Shown: one piece after another, positions 51,398-60,731 of the stretch
How the letters are laid out: the number at the start of each line of letters is the position of its first letter
Numbering within the stretch: the first letter of the stretch is position 1
Assembly (NCBI GenBank): GCA_021825295.1
Contig: JAKAHV010000010.1
Coordinates: forward strand, 1 to 64,000
Direction: 5' to 3'
DNA: 64,000 nucleotides
DNA from: Nitrospirota bacterium
GTDB lineage: Bacteria > Nitrospirota > Thermodesulfovibrionia > Thermodesulfovibrionales > JdFR-88
Notes under the pieces: generated by a model
What the model was told of the DNA's origin: nothing
What the model saw: the letters and a program-made list of their open reading frames with translations, nothing else
The model's database searches: none
Translations under genes and position numbers: made by a program

Positions 51398-51841
51398 ATG
51401 AGACGAGCTAGAAACAGCGAGCTACTTTCGGGAAAACAGAAGCAGGACATGCCGCTTTATCCCATAGGCGTCGTTTCCGAACTCGTAGGAACAACCGATC
51501 AGACCCTCAGGCTGTATGAGAAACACGGGCTCCTGAAGCCCTCCAGGCGCAACAAGAACCGTTATTATTCCGAAAACGACATCAAATGGCTCATGTGCAT
51601 CCGCGATCTTATCCACCACAAGAAGATAAGCATAGAGGGGATAAAGCGCCTGCTGGAGTATGCCCCCTGCTGGGAGATAACCAACTGCACCGAGGAGCGG
51701 AAGGCAAGCTGCTCCGCCTATATAGACAAGACGAAACCCTGCTGGGAATTAAACCGCATGATATGCAACCGCGCGACCGGCCGCATCTGCGAGGACTGCG
51801 TTGTATATCTGTCGGCCATGAAACACAAGAAACTGAAATAG
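51398..51841 (+). CDS. MerR-family regulator with C-terminal cysteine cluster
   Basis: A 147-residue protein. Residues about 18-88 are a MerR/HspR-like winged helix (IGVVSELVGTTDQTLRLYEKHGLLKPSRR). After that come seven Cys in 44 residues: C91, C97, C105, C115, C123, C131, C134, with two PCWE repeats. This suggests an Fe-S cluster or Zn-bound sensing domain, not the usual MerR coiled coil. The ATG at 51398 or the ATG at codon 18 could be the start. Confidence 0.82.
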   Translation: MRRARNSELLSGKQKQDMPLYPIGVVSELVGTTDQTLRLYEKHGLLKPSRRNKNRYYSENDIKWLMCIRDLIHHKKISIEGIKRLLEYAPCWEITNCTEERKASCSAYIDKTKPCWELNRMICNRATGRICEDCVVYLSAMKHKKLK

Positions 51842-51850
51842 CGCTGGAAA

Positions 51851-53218
51851 TCAGAGCAGCTTTTTAAGCCTGCCCTCGACGTCTCCGCGTATCATCCCAA
51901 GCGCCTCTTCGGACTTTGCCTCGAACCTGAGCACAAGCGCCGGTTGGGTGTTCGAGGCGCGGACCAGTCCCCAGCCCTCCGGATAGCTGATCCTTACGCC
52001 GTCTATATCGATTATGGGGCGGTGTTTGCGCATCTCCTCCCTGATGCCCTCCACGACGGCGAATTTTTTGTCGTCGGGGCAATCGATCCGGATTTCGGGG
52101 GTGGAGTGCAGCCGCGGCAGGCCGCCAAGGAGCCTTTTTATCGAGTATGGAGGGCCGTTTCTCTTCAGGGCCTCCATGAGGCGAAGAGAGGCGTAAATGG
52201 CGTCGTCATAGCCGAAATACCTGTCCTTGAAGAAGATATGGCCGCTCATCTCGCCGGCCAGAAGGGCCCCGGATTCCTTCATCTTGCTTTTTATCAGCGA
52301 GTGGCCGGTCTTCCACATCACGGGCCTTCCGCCGCGGGCCTCTATATCGTCGTAGAGGCTCTGTGAGCATTTGACTTCCCCGATTATGGTGGCCCCAGGG
52401 TGTTTTGGCAGCAGCTCCCTCGCAAAGAGGGCCAGGAGCCTGTCGCCCCAGATCACCTCCCCGTCTCCGTCCACCACCCCTATCCTGTCGCCGTCTCCGT
52501 CATAGCCGATCCCAAGATCGGCCTTTTTGCTCCTGACCGTGGCTATGAGGTCTTTTATGTTTTCGACCACCACGGGGTCCGGGTGGTGGTTCGGGAACCT
52601 GCCGTCCGGGTCGCAGTAAAGCCGGATGGTCTCGGCCCCGAATTCCTCGAAGAGCGCGGGCGCCACTATTCCGGCCACGCCGTTGCCGGCGTCCAGCACG
52701 GCCTTCATGCCGCTGAAGGTGGTGAACTGGCCGCGCATGTATTGCATGTAATCGGGGATGATTTCCCTTTTGCTCAGGGTCCCGCTGCCCTCTATCGTCC
52801 TGCTTTCCTCGATGTGCCGCCTTATCCGCTGTATGCTTTCGCCATAGATGGTCCCGGTCCCCAGGGAGAGTTTCAACCCGTTGAAATCGGCCGGGTTGTG
52901 GCTTGCGGTTATCATGAGGCCGCCCTGGACGGGGAGGTTGAAAAGCGAGAAATACTGCAGGGGGGTCGGGCATATCCCGATGTCTATGACCCCTATCCCG
53001 CTTTGCATGAGCGCCGCGGTCAGCGCTTCGAGCATCGCGGGCGAACTTATCCTTACGTCCCTGCCGATCGATACCGCGAGCTCCGGCTTCTCCGGGAACT
53101 GCTCCCGCAAACAGACGGCAAAGGCCCTGCCTATCGCGTAGGCGGCCTCCCCGGTCAGGTCCGCCCCCCAGACCCCGCGTATATCATACTCCCTGAATAT
53201 CCGGTCCGAAATTTTCAT
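51851..53218 (-). CDS. phosphomannomutase/phosphoglucomutase
   Basis: A 455-residue alpha-D-phosphohexomutase. Catalytic Ser in ITASHNPADFNG, the metal loop GYDGDGDRIG, the sugar loop GEMSGHIF and the phosphate-binding RASNTQP are all present. Interconverts mannose- or glucose-6-phosphate and 1-phosphates for polysaccharide and LPS precursors. ATG at 53218 overlaps the TPR gene by 4 bases; a longer reading upstream is a shadow. Confidence 0.95.
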   Translation of the reverse strand: MKISDRIFREYDIRGVWGADLTGEAAYAIGRAFAVCLREQFPEKPELAVSIGRDVRISSPAMLEALTAALMQSGIGVIDIGICPTPLQYFSLFNLPVQGGLMITASHNPADFNGLKLSLGTGTIYGESIQRIRRHIEESRTIEGSGTLSKREIIPDYMQYMRGQFTTFSGMKAVLDAGNGVAGIVAPALFEEFGAETIRLYCDPDGRFPNHHPDPVVVENIKDLIATVRSKKADLGIGYDGDGDRIGVVDGDGEVIWGDRLLALFARELLPKHPGATIIGEVKCSQSLYDDIEARGGRPVMWKTGHSLIKSKMKESGALLAGEMSGHIFFKDRYFGYDDAIYASLRLMEALKRNGPPYSIKRLLGGLPRLHSTPEIRIDCPDDKKFAVVEGIREEMRKHRPIIDIDGVRISYPEGWGLVRASNTQPALVLRFEAKSEEALGMIRGDVEGRLKKLL

Positions 53219-53628
53219 TTGTGAGGGGCCGTCCTCGTGCCCGGCGGCGTTACGGGCGCATTTTTTGAGCGTTCCTTGCCCGCGGGGCACGCCCTTTCCT
53301 TCGTCTTTTCGACCCTGGACATGATGTCCCCGGGGTTGAAATTCGGGTCTACGAGATAGGCCTCGCCGAAATACCTCGCGGCCTCCTTGTATCTGCCGAG
53401 CTTGTAATTGGAATATCCGAGGAGGTAGTAGGCGCCGGCGGTGGGGGTCTTTTTCACGTACCGCCGCAGCAGTTTCACCGTCTTCACGTAGCCGCCCCTG
53501 GAATAGGCGGTGAGGGCCTGTTCGTACTGGGAGTCCGCAAAGGCCCGTACCGCCTGACCGGCGAGGACAAGCGCGCAAAGCGGGCCCATGAGGGCCATGA
53601 CCAAAATCGCGTGTCTCTTTTCAGACAT
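53215..53628 (-). CDS. exported TPR-like protein
   Basis: A 137-residue protein: a signal peptide (about residues 8-31, ending in AFA), then two TPR-like helix pairs (YEQALTAYSRGGYVKTVKLL and AGAYYLLGYSNYKLGRYKEA blocks), with a basic Pro-rich tail. Periplasmic scaffold in function probably. It overlaps the mutase gene and is 59 bases from PBP1A, in the same direction. Confidence 0.75.
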   Translation of the reverse strand: MSEKRHAILVMALMGPLCALVLAGQAVRAFADSQYEQALTAYSRGGYVKTVKLLRRYVKKTPTAGAYYLLGYSNYKLGRYKEAARYFGEAYLVDPNFNPGDIMSRVEKTKERACPAGKERSKNAPVTPPGTRTAPHK

Positions 53629-53650
53629 ATAACCCTCCTTTCGCTGTCCA

Positions 53651-53681
53651 ACAGCCTATCAAGTTTATCACCTCAGGCTGT
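53651..53681. repeat. small inverted repeat
   Basis: ACAGCCT (53651-53657) and AGGCTGT (53675-53681) face each other across 17 bases in the gap between the PBP1A gene and the TPR gene. It may be a weak attenuator. Confidence 0.3.
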
Positions 53682-53687
53682 CCGCAT

Positions 53688-55988
53688 CTAGGGGGCCCGG
53701 TCGCTGCCGTTGCGGGGCTGAAGGGGCTCAAAGCGCTTTTCCGCCGGCGGTTCGGTCCCCTGGATGAAGTATTCCTTGTAGTATTCCGGGCTTGACGCCG
53801 GCGCCGGCGAATTGTTAATGATGGCGCCCGTGGCGGAGTCCACCGTGTAAGAGACTATGCCCTCCGGGGGCTCGAAGGTGTCGGCGGGGGACTTGCCAAG
53901 CACGTACCTCATGTAATTCACCCATATGGGGCTTGCGGCCCTCGATCCGGTCTCCCCCTGCCCGAGCGGCCTCATATTGTCAAAGCCCACCCATACGGCG
54001 GCCATCAAATCGGGCGTATAGCCAACGAACCAGGCATCGCGGTAATCGCTTGTGGTGCCAGTCTTCGCGGCCACATCTCCCCCGAGCACCCTGGCATGAT
54101 ACCCCGTTCCGTTTCTTACCACGTCTTCAAGCATGCTGGTCATCAGAAACGCCACCTGGGGGCTTATGACCCTTGCCGTGGAGGGCTCGTTGGCCTCAAG
54201 TATCCGCCCCCTGGAGTCGGTTATGTATTTTATCAATATGGGCCGGACCTTTGTGCCGCCGTTGCAGTAAGGGGCGTAGGCGCACAGGAGGTCCAGGGGA
54301 GTTATGCTCAGGGTGCCAAGGGCGAGCGTAAGGTCGCGGGGCATGGCCTCCTCGACCCCCATCTGACGCGCGAACGCTATGGCGTTGGCGACCCCGATGT
54401 AGTCCAGCAGCTTTACGGTGACGACGTTCCTTGAATGCGCAAGGGCGTCCCTGAGGGACGTGGGGCCGTAGAATTTGTGCTCATAATTCTGCGGGCTCCA
54501 AGAGCCCCCGGGCCACTGGAACGTCACGGGCTCGTCGTCTATCACGTATGAGGGCGGTATGCCGTCGTTTATTGCGGCGCCGTAGATAAGCGGCTTGAAG
54601 GCGGAGCCGGCCTGTCTCTTCGCGTAGAGGGCGCGGTCGTAATCGCTCCGGAGATAATCATACCCTCCCACGAGCGCCCGGACGAAACCCGTTTTGGGGT
54701 CTATTGACACAAGCGCCCCCTGGGCCAGGGGGTCCTGCTCCAGCGAAACGGAGAGATATCCCCTCGAGGCCGATTTTACCCTGACCAGTATGACGTCGCC
54801 GGGGCTGAGTATTTTGTTGAGGGTGAATTTCCGGAAAATTTTCACATGGCCGCCGGGAAGAATGACTTTTTGTGCCCACATGGCGTCTTTTTTCAGCAGC
54901 ACGCCCGTGTAGCCGCCGACATTGACCAGGGCCCTGCCGGGCGTGACCTCCACGACGGTCGCCTCGGTGATCCCGGAGCGCGGGGGCATCACCCCGGGCA
55001 CGCCTGCACGGGTCTTCAGAGTGAAGCTGTTTACGTGCCTGAGCGGTCCGCGCCAGCCTTCCCGCTTGTCAACCGCCCGGAGCCCTTCCCTCAGCGCCTC
55101 CTGGGCCGCCACCTGATAGTCCTTCTGCATGGTGGTGTAAACCTTCAGGCCGCCTTCGTAGACTTTTTCCGGGCCGTATTTTTCGATCAGGTATTTTTTC
55201 ACATAATCGATGAAATAGGCGTACGACTCGGAAGGGGGCCTTACGGAGGACAGCCTTATGGGCGTGCTGACCGCCTGCCTCATCTGGGCCCCCGTTATAT
55301 AACCTTCATGGTGCATGCGTTCAAGGACGAACGCCTGACGCTGTTTTGCCTTGGCCGGGTTGATGAAGGGCGAGAATTCGGCGGGGCCCTTGATGAGGCC
55401 CGCCAGAAGCGCGCACTCGGGCAGCGTAAGCCTGGTGACGGGTTTCCCGAAGAACAGCTTTGCCGCCTTCTCGACGCCGTAGGCCCCGTGGCCGAAGTAG
55501 ACACGGTTGAGGTAAAGCTCCAGTATCTCGTCCTTGCTCAGATGTCTTTCGATCTTTATCGCCAGGGCGGCCTCCCGGAGCTTCCTCTTCAGCGTCCGCT
55601 CCGGGCTGAGAAAGGTGATCTTTGCGAGCTGCTGGGTAATGGTGCTGCCCCCCTCCTTTACCCGGTGATAATAGAGGTCCGTGAGCGCAGCCCTTATAAT
55701 GGCTATGTAATCTATCCCCTTGTGCTTGTAGAACCGGGCGTCCTCCACGGAGACCACCGCGTTTATGAGATTGCGGGGTATCTCCCTGAATGGCACCTGA
55801 ATGCTCTTCCGGGCGCTGATCTCGGTTATAAGCGTATCGTCGTCTGCGTATATCTTGGTGCCGGGCATATTGCCCTTTTTCAGCTCCTCGATGGAGGGGG
55901 CGCCCTTTATGACCCCGAGATACCCGCCGACTGCCGTGCCAGCGATAAGGGGGATTATTATGAGCAGGAGTATGGCCCAGAATTTCAT
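53688..55988 (-). CDS. penicillin-binding protein 1A (bifunctional)
   Basis: A 766-residue class-A PBP. A TM anchor at the N-terminus is followed by a GT51 glycosyltransferase (EDARFYKHKGID and KEGGSTITQQLAK) and a transpeptidase with SAFK (catalytic Ser), SRN and KTGT motifs. Polymerises and cross-links peptidoglycan in the periplasm. ATG at 55988 is 8 bases after a TATAAT with a TTGACA; a TTG just upstream (55991) is the other candidate. Leaderless transcription is likely. Confidence 0.95.
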   Translation of the reverse strand: MKFWAILLLIIIPLIAGTAVGGYLGVIKGAPSIEELKKGNMPGTKIYADDDTLITEISARKSIQVPFREIPRNLINAVVSVEDARFYKHKGIDYIAIIRAALTDLYYHRVKEGGSTITQQLAKITFLSPERTLKRKLREAALAIKIERHLSKDEILELYLNRVYFGHGAYGVEKAAKLFFGKPVTRLTLPECALLAGLIKGPAEFSPFINPAKAKQRQAFVLERMHHEGYITGAQMRQAVSTPIRLSSVRPPSESYAYFIDYVKKYLIEKYGPEKVYEGGLKVYTTMQKDYQVAAQEALREGLRAVDKREGWRGPLRHVNSFTLKTRAGVPGVMPPRSGITEATVVEVTPGRALVNVGGYTGVLLKKDAMWAQKVILPGGHVKIFRKFTLNKILSPGDVILVRVKSASRGYLSVSLEQDPLAQGALVSIDPKTGFVRALVGGYDYLRSDYDRALYAKRQAGSAFKPLIYGAAINDGIPPSYVIDDEPVTFQWPGGSWSPQNYEHKFYGPTSLRDALAHSRNVVTVKLLDYIGVANAIAFARQMGVEEAMPRDLTLALGTLSITPLDLLCAYAPYCNGGTKVRPILIKYITDSRGRILEANEPSTARVISPQVAFLMTSMLEDVVRNGTGYHARVLGGDVAAKTGTTSDYRDAWFVGYTPDLMAAVWVGFDNMRPLGQGETGSRAASPIWVNYMRYVLGKSPADTFEPPEGIVSYTVDSATGAIINNSPAPASSPEYYKEYFIQGTEPPAEKRFEPLQPRNGSDRAP

Positions 55989-56026
55989 CAAGCTGAATTA
56001 TAGAATTTGCGGGAAAACTCTGTCAA
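55989..56026 (-). promoter_or_regulatory. near-consensus promoter of the PBP1A gene
   Basis: TTGACA (56026-56021), 18 bases, TATAAT (56002-55997), 8 bases to ATG 55988. No Shine-Dalgarno. Confidence 0.7.
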
Positions 56027-56102
56027 AGCCGCGGGTCACAAAAACGGGCCCTCCCGCGCGCGGTTTCCGGCGGCTAAACCTCTAAAAAAAAAAGGATAAA
56101 AA

Positions 56103-56138
56103 TTGCTTACCTTCCTATCTTCCGATTATAATAAAAGA
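56103..56138 (+). promoter_or_regulatory. promoter of the htrA gene
   Basis: TTGCTT (56103-56108), 18 bases, TATAAT (56127-56132), then 6 bases to GTG 56139. The TTG of the -35 could be misread as a start codon, as at 18503. Confidence 0.6.
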
Positions 56139-57587
56139 GTGAGGAAGACCATTTATGTGGCTGGCCTTCTGTTTGCGGGTTTTGTGCTGGGTTGGCTTGT
56201 TTTTTCCTACTTCGGCGGCCCGGGTTCTTTCCCGGGACGGCTGGCAGGGCGTTTCGGGATGGCGCCGTCCGCCGTCATCCGCCTGGCGAGGACTTCGGAT
56301 GATTTCACCAGGGTGGTAAAGGCGGTTTCGCCTTCGGTTGTGAACATCTCCAGCCAGCGCGTGACAGGGGAAGGCGACGGCTCATCGGGTGAAAATGACC
56401 CCTTTTCCGAGTCGGGCGGCGAGCAGAACCTGGGCTCCGGGGTGATCGTCTCTCCGGAGGGCTACATTATCACGAACTATCACGTAATAGCGGACGCGGA
56501 CCATATAACGGTCACTCTTCTGGACAACAGGTCCTATGACGCGAGGGTCATCGGGGCGGACCCCAAGACGGACCTCGCCCTTCTGAAGATAGACGCCTCG
56601 GGGTTGCCCATAGTGAGATGGGGCAATTCCGATTCGCTCGAGGCGGGCGAGTTCGTGCTGGCGATAGGCAATCCCTTCAGCCTGAGCCATACGGTCACGA
56701 TGGGCATCATAAGCGCTGTGGGAAGGGCCAACGTGGGCATCGCGGATTACGAGGACTTCATACAGACCGACGCGGCCATAAATCCAGGCAACTCGGGAGG
56801 CCCCCTGGTGGATGAAAGGGGAGAGGTCATCGGCATAAACACCGCCATTTTTTCGAAGAGCGGCAGCTTCCAGGGCATCGGTTTCGCCGTGCCCAGCAAC
56901 ATGGTCATCGAGATCATGAGGCAGCTAAAGACGAGGGGCAAGGTCATAAGGGGGTGGATCGGCGTGACCATGCAGGACCTCACGCCGGACCTGGCGGAGA
57001 AGTTCGGTCTTGCCACCCCCGAGGGGGCGCTCGTGAGCGATGTGACTAGAGGGGGCCCGGCCTGGAGGGCGGGGATAAGGAGGGGCGACATCATCGGCCG
57101 TTTCGGCGGCAAGCCCGTCTCCAGTCCGGCCGTGCTTAAAAACCTTGTCGCCGAGGCAAGCCCCGGCCAGGAGGTCCCGATTGACGTCGTGAGGGGCCGG
57201 CAGAGATTGCGCCTGACGGCCGGCATCGAGGAATATCCGGCGGACATGCTTTCAAGCGCGGCTGAAACAAGGCCCGCGCGCCCGGAGACCCCGGTGAGCG
57301 TTTTTTCGGGGCTGGGAGTGATGGAGCTCACCAGGGACATCAGTCGGCAACTGGGTCTGCCGCAGACGGAAAGAGGGGTCGTCGTCGCCGATGTGGATGA
57401 AGGCAGCCCGTCCGGCGACGGCGGCCTCAGAAGGGGAGACGTGATCGAGGAGATCGAACGCAGGCCGGTCAGAACGCTGGCGGATTTCAATGCCGTGGTG
57501 TCCAGGTTCTCCGGGACGAAGAAACCGGTGCTCCTGCTGGTGAACCGGGCCGGCAAAAGGTCTTACGTCCTCTTGAAGCAGAATTAA
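56139..57587 (+). CDS. HtrA/DegP-family periplasmic serine protease
   Basis: A 482-residue protease with an N-terminal anchor or signal ([21 protein letters not shown]), a trypsin-like domain with His in [11 protein letters not shown], Asp in [10 protein letters not shown] and Ser in GNSGGPL, and two PDZ domains (about 290-380 and 400-482). Quality control of envelope proteins. GTG at 56139 is chosen because it fits a leaderless start right behind TATAAT and removes 12 unconserved residues. Divergent from PBP1A. Confidence 0.94.
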   Translation: MRKTIYVAGLLFAGFVLGWLVFSYFGGPGSFPGRLAGRFGMAPSAVIRLARTSDDFTRVVKAVSPSVVNISSQRVTGEGDGSSGENDPFSESGGEQNLGSGVIVSPEGYIITNYHVIADADHITVTLLDNRSYDARVIGADPKTDLALLKIDASGLPIVRWGNSDSLEAGEFVLAIGNPFSLSHTVTMGIISAVGRANVGIADYEDFIQTDAAINPGNSGGPLVDERGEVIGINTAIFSKSGSFQGIGFAVPSNMVIEIMRQLKTRGKVIRGWIGVTMQDLTPDLAEKFGLATPEGALVSDVTRGGPAWRAGIRRGDIIGRFGGKPVSSPAVLKNLVAEASPGQEVPIDVVRGRQRLRLTAGIEEYPADMLSSAAETRPARPETPVSVFSGLGVMELTRDISRQLGLPQTERGVVVADVDEGSPSGDGGLRRGDVIEEIERRPVRTLADFNAVVSRFSGTKKPVLLLVNRAGKRSYVLLKQN

Positions 57588-57644
57588 CAAAAATATCTTA
57601 CAAGAGCTCAATGGCATCGCAAAGGGCCGGAAAAGAGGGGAAAT

Positions 57645-58652
57645 ATGTTAGCGGTTTTCAGACTGGCAATAATAATCGTCTTCTCCGTTGCGGGTTTTTT
57701 CCTGGGGGGCAGTTTTGGCCACCCGGCGGCGGGACTCATTGCCGGTTTTATTTTCGGCGGGGGGGCCCTGCTGGTTGAATTCTCCGCAAGAAGGATTTCG
57801 CTTGGCACGATCATAGGCGGCCTTATAGGGCTCGCAATAGGGCTTCTGTTTGCGAGCCTGCTGTTTCTGCCTGTAAGGGAAATCGTCCCTGTCTCCGTGA
57901 GGGGCGTCTACGAGTTCGTTGTCTACGGGATACTTGGCTGGGGAGGGCTTGTGATCGGGCTGAAAAAGGGGCATAACCTGACCGTGCCCGGCCTCTTCAG
58001 GATATTCCGGGGCGAGGCCGAGGAGCAGAACCTGAAGATCCTCGACACGAGCGTCATCATAGACGGCAGGATCGCTGACATCTGCGAGTCCGGCTTCCTC
58101 GAGGGCAGTTTCATCATACCCCAGTTCATTCTCCAGGAACTCCAGCACATAGCCGATTCGCCCGACCCGCTGAAAAGGGGCAGGGGCAGAAGGGGGCTCG
58201 ATATCCTCCACAGGATGCAGAAGATGACGAACCTGGACATAAGGATCGTGGAGGAGGATTTCCCGAAGATCAAGGAGGTGGACTCAAAGCTCGTCGCCCT
58301 GGGCAAGATGATGGGGGCCAAGATAGTCACCAACGACTTCAATCTGAACAAGGTGGCCGAGCTGCAGGGGGTGTCCGTCCTGAACATAAACGAGCTTGCG
58401 AATGTGCTCAAACCGGTCGTGCTGCCGGGCGAGTACATGAAGGTCTTCATCATCAAGGAAGGCAAGGAGGCGAACCAGGGCGTCGCCTACCTGGACGACG
58501 GCACGATGGTGGTCGTCGACAACGGCAGAAGGCTCATAGGCAAACATGTGGATGTGACCGTCACCTCCGTCCTGCAGACGACGGCCGGCAGGATGATATT
58601 CACAAAGACCAAGGAGGAATACGAACGTGAGGAACTGCGGGCCGCGAAATAA
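57645..58652 (+). CDS. PIN-TRAM membrane protein (YacL-like)
   Basis: A 335-residue protein. Four hydrophobic helices in the first 110 residues, then a PIN nuclease domain (ILDTSVIIDGRI, with later KEVDSKLVALG and TNDFNLNK acidic blocks) and a C-terminal TRAM-like RNA-binding domain (GEYMKVFIIKEG; DDGTMVVVDNG). YacL-type proteins are usually next to ispD, as here; the role is unknown but probably RNA-linked. Shine-Dalgarno GAGGGG before ATG. Confidence 0.9.
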   Translation: MLAVFRLAIIIVFSVAGFFLGGSFGHPAAGLIAGFIFGGGALLVEFSARRISLGTIIGGLIGLAIGLLFASLLFLPVREIVPVSVRGVYEFVVYGILGWGGLVIGLKKGHNLTVPGLFRIFRGEAEEQNLKILDTSVIIDGRIADICESGFLEGSFIIPQFILQELQHIADSPDPLKRGRGRRGLDILHRMQKMTNLDIRIVEEDFPKIKEVDSKLVALGKMMGAKIVTNDFNLNKVAELQGVSVLNINELANVLKPVVLPGEYMKVFIIKEGKEANQGVAYLDDGTMVVVDNGRRLIGKHVDVTVTSVLQTTAGRMIFTKTKEEYEREELRAAK

Positions 58653-58686
58653 GAGGGGCAAAGGAGAAACACCCTCTCCTGATCCG

Positions 58687-58748
58687 CTCCCTCAAGGGAG
58701 GGGATTTCACAAACTGCCTTTGGTGAAACCCTCCCCGGGCGGGAGGGT
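58687..58748. repeat. three consecutive small hairpins before ispD
   Basis: CTCCCT/AGGGAG (58687-58700), TTTCAC/GTGAAA (58705-58728) and ACCCTCCC/GGGAGGGT (58728-58748). They fill most of the gap between the PIN-TRAM gene and ispD. They look like an intergenic repeat or stability element. Confidence 0.5.
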
Positions 58749-58769
58749 TGGCGGGGGTGGCGAAACGGA

Positions 58770-59501
58770 ATGAATGGGGTTGTGGCAATCGTGCCTGCGG
58801 CCGGTATTGGCAGGAGGTTCGGCGGCAGCGTTAAAAAGACCTTCTATGAACTGGACGGCAAACCCGTCCTGATAAGGACGCTGCAGGCCCTGGAGCGCGT
58901 GCCCCGGATCACGGAGATCATCCCCGCCCTGCGCGAGGAGGACCACGGGTTGCTGCGGGACCTTCTGGATGGATGCGGCATGAAAAAGGTGAAAAGACTC
59001 GCCGTGGGCGGCAAAGAGAGGCAGGATTCCGTCTGGAACGCCTTGCAGCTTGTCCCGCGCGGCACAAAAACTGTCGCGGTCCATGACGGCGTCCGCCCGT
59101 TTGCCCCGCCCGAATTCATAAGCGGCCTTATCGCCGCCCTTCATGAGAAAAACGGCGCCGGCCCTTCTTCAACTGCTAAATGGGACGCAGTCGTGCCAGG
59201 CCTCATGCCCCGGGACACGATAAAGGAGGTCGCGGCGGACGGCTCGGTCAGGGGGACCCTCAGGAGGGAGACGCTCGTCGCCGTCCAGACGCCGCAGGTC
59301 TTTTTGTATGAGACCCTTTTTGCCGCCTACAAGGAGGCCATGGCCCGGGGTTTTTACGCCACCGACGACTCCGCCCTGGTTGAGGCCGCGGGCGGAAGGG
59401 TCAGGATAGCTCCGGGTTTGCCAGACAACATAAAGATAACCACGCCGGGGGACATAGCGGTTTCGGAGGCGATAATATCCGGCGGCCGGAGGCGGGCGTG
59501 A
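58770..59501 (+). CDS. ispD: 2-C-methyl-D-erythritol 4-phosphate cytidylyltransferase
   Basis: A 243-residue enzyme of the MEP isoprenoid pathway. VPAAGIGRRFGG is the CTP-binding start, followed by GGKERQDSV, VHDGVRPFAPP and VQTPQVF. ATG at 58770. It overlaps ispF by 4 bases, so the two are coupled. Confidence 0.95.
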   Translation: MNGVVAIVPAAGIGRRFGGSVKKTFYELDGKPVLIRTLQALERVPRITEIIPALREEDHGLLRDLLDGCGMKKVKRLAVGGKERQDSVWNALQLVPRGTKTVAVHDGVRPFAPPEFISGLIAALHEKNGAGPSSTAKWDAVVPGLMPRDTIKEVAADGSVRGTLRRETLVAVQTPQVFLYETLFAAYKEAMARGFYATDDSALVEAAGGRVRIAPGLPDNIKITTPGDIAVSEAIISGGRRRA

Positions 59502-59986
59502 CGGTGAGGACCGGGTTTGGATATGACAGCCACAGGTTTGCGCCGGGCAGGAAGCTGGTGCTGGGCGGGGTGGAGATACCCTTTGAGAAGGGGCTTGACG
59601 GCCACTCCGACGCGGATGCGCTCATCCACGCGATAATAGACTCCATACTCGGGGCCCTCGGCGCGGGCGATATAGGCGCCCATTTCCCCGATACCGATGC
59701 CGCCTACAGGGGCATCTCCAGCCTTGTCCTCCTCGAAAAGACCCTCCTTCTGGCGAGGCGGAGGGGGTTTTCCGTGGCGCAGGTGGACTCGACCGTTATA
59801 GCCCAGGCCCCGCGCCTGGCCCCGCATATAGAGGCCATGCGGGCGTCCCTGGCAAGGGCGCTCGGGACCGCGGAGGAAAACGTGAGCATAAAGGCAAAGA
59901 CAAACGAGGGCATGGGTTTTACGGGAAGGGGCGAGGGCATCTGCGCCTTCGCGGTCTGCCTGCTGGAGGAAACCGGCGGGCGGTGA
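59498..59986 (+). CDS. ispF: 2-C-methyl-D-erythritol 2,4-cyclodiphosphate synthase
   Basis: A 162-residue trimeric enzyme. GFGYDSHRF at the N-terminus gives the Asp/His metal site, GHSDADALIHAIIDS follows, and the late NVSIKAKTNEGMGFTGRGEGICAFA is diagnostic. GTG start overlapping ispD. MEP pathway step after IspE (ispE not in this window). Confidence 0.96.
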   Translation: MTVRTGFGYDSHRFAPGRKLVLGGVEIPFEKGLDGHSDADALIHAIIDSILGALGAGDIGAHFPDTDAAYRGISSLVLLEKTLLLARRRGFSVAQVDSTVIAQAPRLAPHIEAMRASLARALGTAEENVSIKAKTNEGMGFTGRGEGICAFAVCLLEETGGR

Positions 59987-60088
59987 CCTCCTGTTCATGT
60001 CCGCTCCCTCAAACGGGTCCATGTAGAACCTCCCCGGCTTGGACCCTGCTACGGGCGGCCGGTGTTTCCGCCCCGGGGACTGCAGGCC

Positions 60089-60712
60089 TTACAAGATGCC
60101 TTTTTTCCTGGCGGATATCAGGGCCTCACGTCTGCTCTTTGCCTGGAGCTTTTCATATATTTTCTTGATATGGGCGTGAACGGTATGCGAGCTAATGTTG
60201 TACTTGCCTGCGATTTCCTTGTAAGTAAGCCCGGCCTCTATCTCCGTTAACACCTCTTTTTCCCTCGGGCTCAGAAGGTACAGGTCTTCCGTCTCGCCCT
60301 CCTGAAATTCCTGGATCACCCGGCGCGCTATCTTGGGGCTCATGGGCGAGCCTCCCTGGGCGAGGTTATGGATGCTCTCGACCAGCTCCCTCGGAGGGCT
60401 GCCTTTCAGGATATAGCCGGAGGCCCCGGCCTTTATGGCGCTGAAAACAGTCTGCCTGTCCTCGTATACGGTATGGGCCATTATCTCGATGCCGGGCATT
60501 ATCTTCTTGGCCTTCCGAATCAGCTCAACCCCCGGCATCCCCGGCAGGCCGAGGTCCACAAGCATGATGTCCGGACTTGAATCCGCCAGTTTCTCCAGCG
60601 CCGCTTCAGCCGTCCCGAAGAGTCCCGCCACGCAGATGTCCCGTTCCCCGCCAAGCAGTATGCCCAGGTTTTCCAGCAGAAGCCTGTCGTCTTCGACTAT
60701 GATGAGCCGCAT
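60089..60712 (-). CDS. LuxR/NarL-family response regulator
   Basis: A 207-residue regulator: receiver with acidic E7-D8-D9 and D53 in IMLVDLGLPG, then a LuxR helix-turn-helix (LSPREKEVLTEIEAGLTYKEIAGKYN, in split blocks LSPREKEVLTEIEAG and LTYKEIAGKYNISSHTVHAH). It is 20 bases behind its kinase gene on the same strand. The -10-like TATATA 9-14 bases before ATG may give it its own start. Confidence 0.95.
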   Translation of the reverse strand: MRLIIVEDDRLLLENLGILLGGERDICVAGLFGTAEAALEKLADSSPDIMLVDLGLPGMPGVELIRKAKKIMPGIEIMAHTVYEDRQTVFSAIKAGASGYILKGSPPRELVESIHNLAQGGSPMSPKIARRVIQEFQEGETEDLYLLSPREKEVLTEIEAGLTYKEIAGKYNISSHTVHAHIKKIYEKLQAKSRREALISARKKGIL

Positions 60713-60731
60713 GTTTTTGAATATATAGGGT

